From positions 51,972 to 115,971 of the forward strand of contig QCOH01000002.1 of the NCBI GenBank assembly GCA_003209895.1: a stretch of 64,000 bases of DNA. Reading direction: 5' to 3'. The notes under the pieces were generated by a model. That model worked only from the letters and a program-made list of their open reading frames with translations. It was not told the origin of the DNA and made no database searches. This document shows positions 63,527-64,000 of this stretch, one piece after another. The number at the start of each line of letters is the position of its first letter. Within the stretch, counting starts at the first letter, position 1. A program made the position numbers and the translations under genes. This DNA is from Pelagibacteraceae bacterium AG-430-I06. Lineage in GTDB: Bacteria; Pseudomonadota; Alphaproteobacteria; Pelagibacterales; Pelagibacteraceae.

Positions 63527-64000
63527 ATGGCAAAAATACATAAATTTCAAGGAGACATAACAGAAGAGGTAGTTAAATCATTTAAAGATTCTATTGCTAT
63601 TGATACCGAAGCTACAGGTTTGCAGATCCCAGAAAGAGATAAATTAAGCCTCATTCAAATTTGTGATCAGAATGGTGTTGTCTATATTATACAGCCAGAT
63701 CGAAAAAGTTATAAAGCTCCCAATCTAGTTTCTGTTTTAGAAAACGAGAAAATACTTAAAATTGGGCATTTTCTAAGATTTGATAAGAACGCGTTGGAGT
63801 TTTTTTTGAAATGTAAGGTAAAAAATATTTTTGATACCAAAATTGCAAGCAAAGTTGTAAGAACCTACACAGACCAACATGGTCTTAAAAATTTAGTTTT
63901 TGAATTTTGCAATAAAAATCTTGATAAAAGAGTGAGCAGTAGCGACTGGAATAAAGACATAAATGAATTGAGCGATAAACAGTTAGAGTACGCTTCCAAC
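63527..64000 (+). CDS. rnd: RNase D-like 3'-5' exonuclease (partial, first 158 residues)
   Basis: Reading from ATG 63527 gives an open frame to the right edge. It has ExoI AIDTEATGLQIPERDKLSLIQ, ExoII IGHFLRFDKNALEFF and the conserved KIASKVVRTYTDQHGLKNLVFE segment of short alphaproteobacterial RNase D proteins. These are about 200 residues long, so perhaps a quarter is missing. It trims tRNA or structured RNA 3' ends. The start is 17 nt from the divergent NDUFA9-like gene. Confidence 0.88.
   Translation, partial: MAKIHKFQGDITEEVVKSFKDSIAIDTEATGLQIPERDKLSLIQICDQNGVVYIIQPDRKSYKAPNLVSVLENEKILKIGHFLRFDKNALEFFLKCKVKNIFDTKIASKVVRTYTDQHGLKNLVFEFCNKNLDKRVSSSDWNKDINELSDKQLEYASN

Overview
The window looks like a chromosomal segment of a streamlined, AT-rich alphaproteobacterium of the SAR11 type (Pelagibacterales). 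This placement is inferred from protein content and gene order, not from a database search. The signs are very AT-rich DNA, Lys/Ile/Asn-rich proteins, no gene-free stretch above about 210 bases, and many 1-50 base gene overlaps. Alphaproteobacterial markers include RegB/RegA, ChvI/ChvG, a DUF1476 ATP-synthase inhibitor, an AmgK-MurU pair, an NDUFA9-like protein and an rpsA-ihfB-pyrF-trpBA-accD-folC run. I see no rRNA, tRNA, CRISPR array, insertion sequence or prophage.

Layout. 1-2520: ubiB (cut by the window edge) and ubiE, divergent from mutM and rpsT. 2731-8721: dnaA, dnaN, gyrB and the redox sensor kinase regB, with no recF between dnaN and gyrB. 8728-12874 (minus): a four-gene polyamine operon (ornithine/arginine-type decarboxylase, deoxyhypusine-synthase-like enzyme, N-carbamoylputrescine amidase, agmatine deiminase). 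It lies between regB and its presumed partner regA (13007), whose central part is clearly richer in G+C than its neighbours. 13582-23611: bioY, an orphan ABC ATPase, polA, then chvI-chvG-ahcY-tsaE-amgK-murU. 23601-47803: a mixed region with gpmA, cutA, a small envelope/nuclease run, an msrA-sulfurtransferase-adaptor-RND pump operon, a purine phosphoribosyltransferase opposite an AzgA-type permease, oligopeptidase B, a membrane J-protein, a GT9 glycosyltransferase, a DapA-like aldolase, a cyclopropane synthase, a very Lys-rich coiled-coil protein, a metallo-beta-lactamase/TauD operon, rmuC and an exonuclease I. 47839-59709: trxA facing a long minus-strand run from a small membrane protein and kdsD through lptC, lptB, aroA, cmk, rpsA, ihfB, pyrF, trpB, trpA and accD to folC. 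59757-64000: a PlcP-Agt lipid-remodelling pair, a lipid kinase, the NDUFA9-like protein and the start of an RNase D-type exonuclease.

Most of the window is core housekeeping. The most unusual signal is the trpB/trpA pair. It sits at the canonical trp locus, but TrpB has changed several nearly invariant active-site positions (Glu109 to Asp, Gln114-His115 to Tyr-Asn, Ser377 to Cys). The known inter-subunit contact alpha-Asp56/beta-Lys167 is lost on both sides, and trpF is missing from its usual place. This may be a repurposed tryptophan-synthase-like complex. Other points of interest are an RND adaptor that appears to lack its helical hairpin, the histone-tail-like protein at 41280, the loss of recF, hprK/PTS and addAB from places where they are commonly found, and a 33-residue membrane-protein gene inside the TauD/metallo-beta-lactamase operon.
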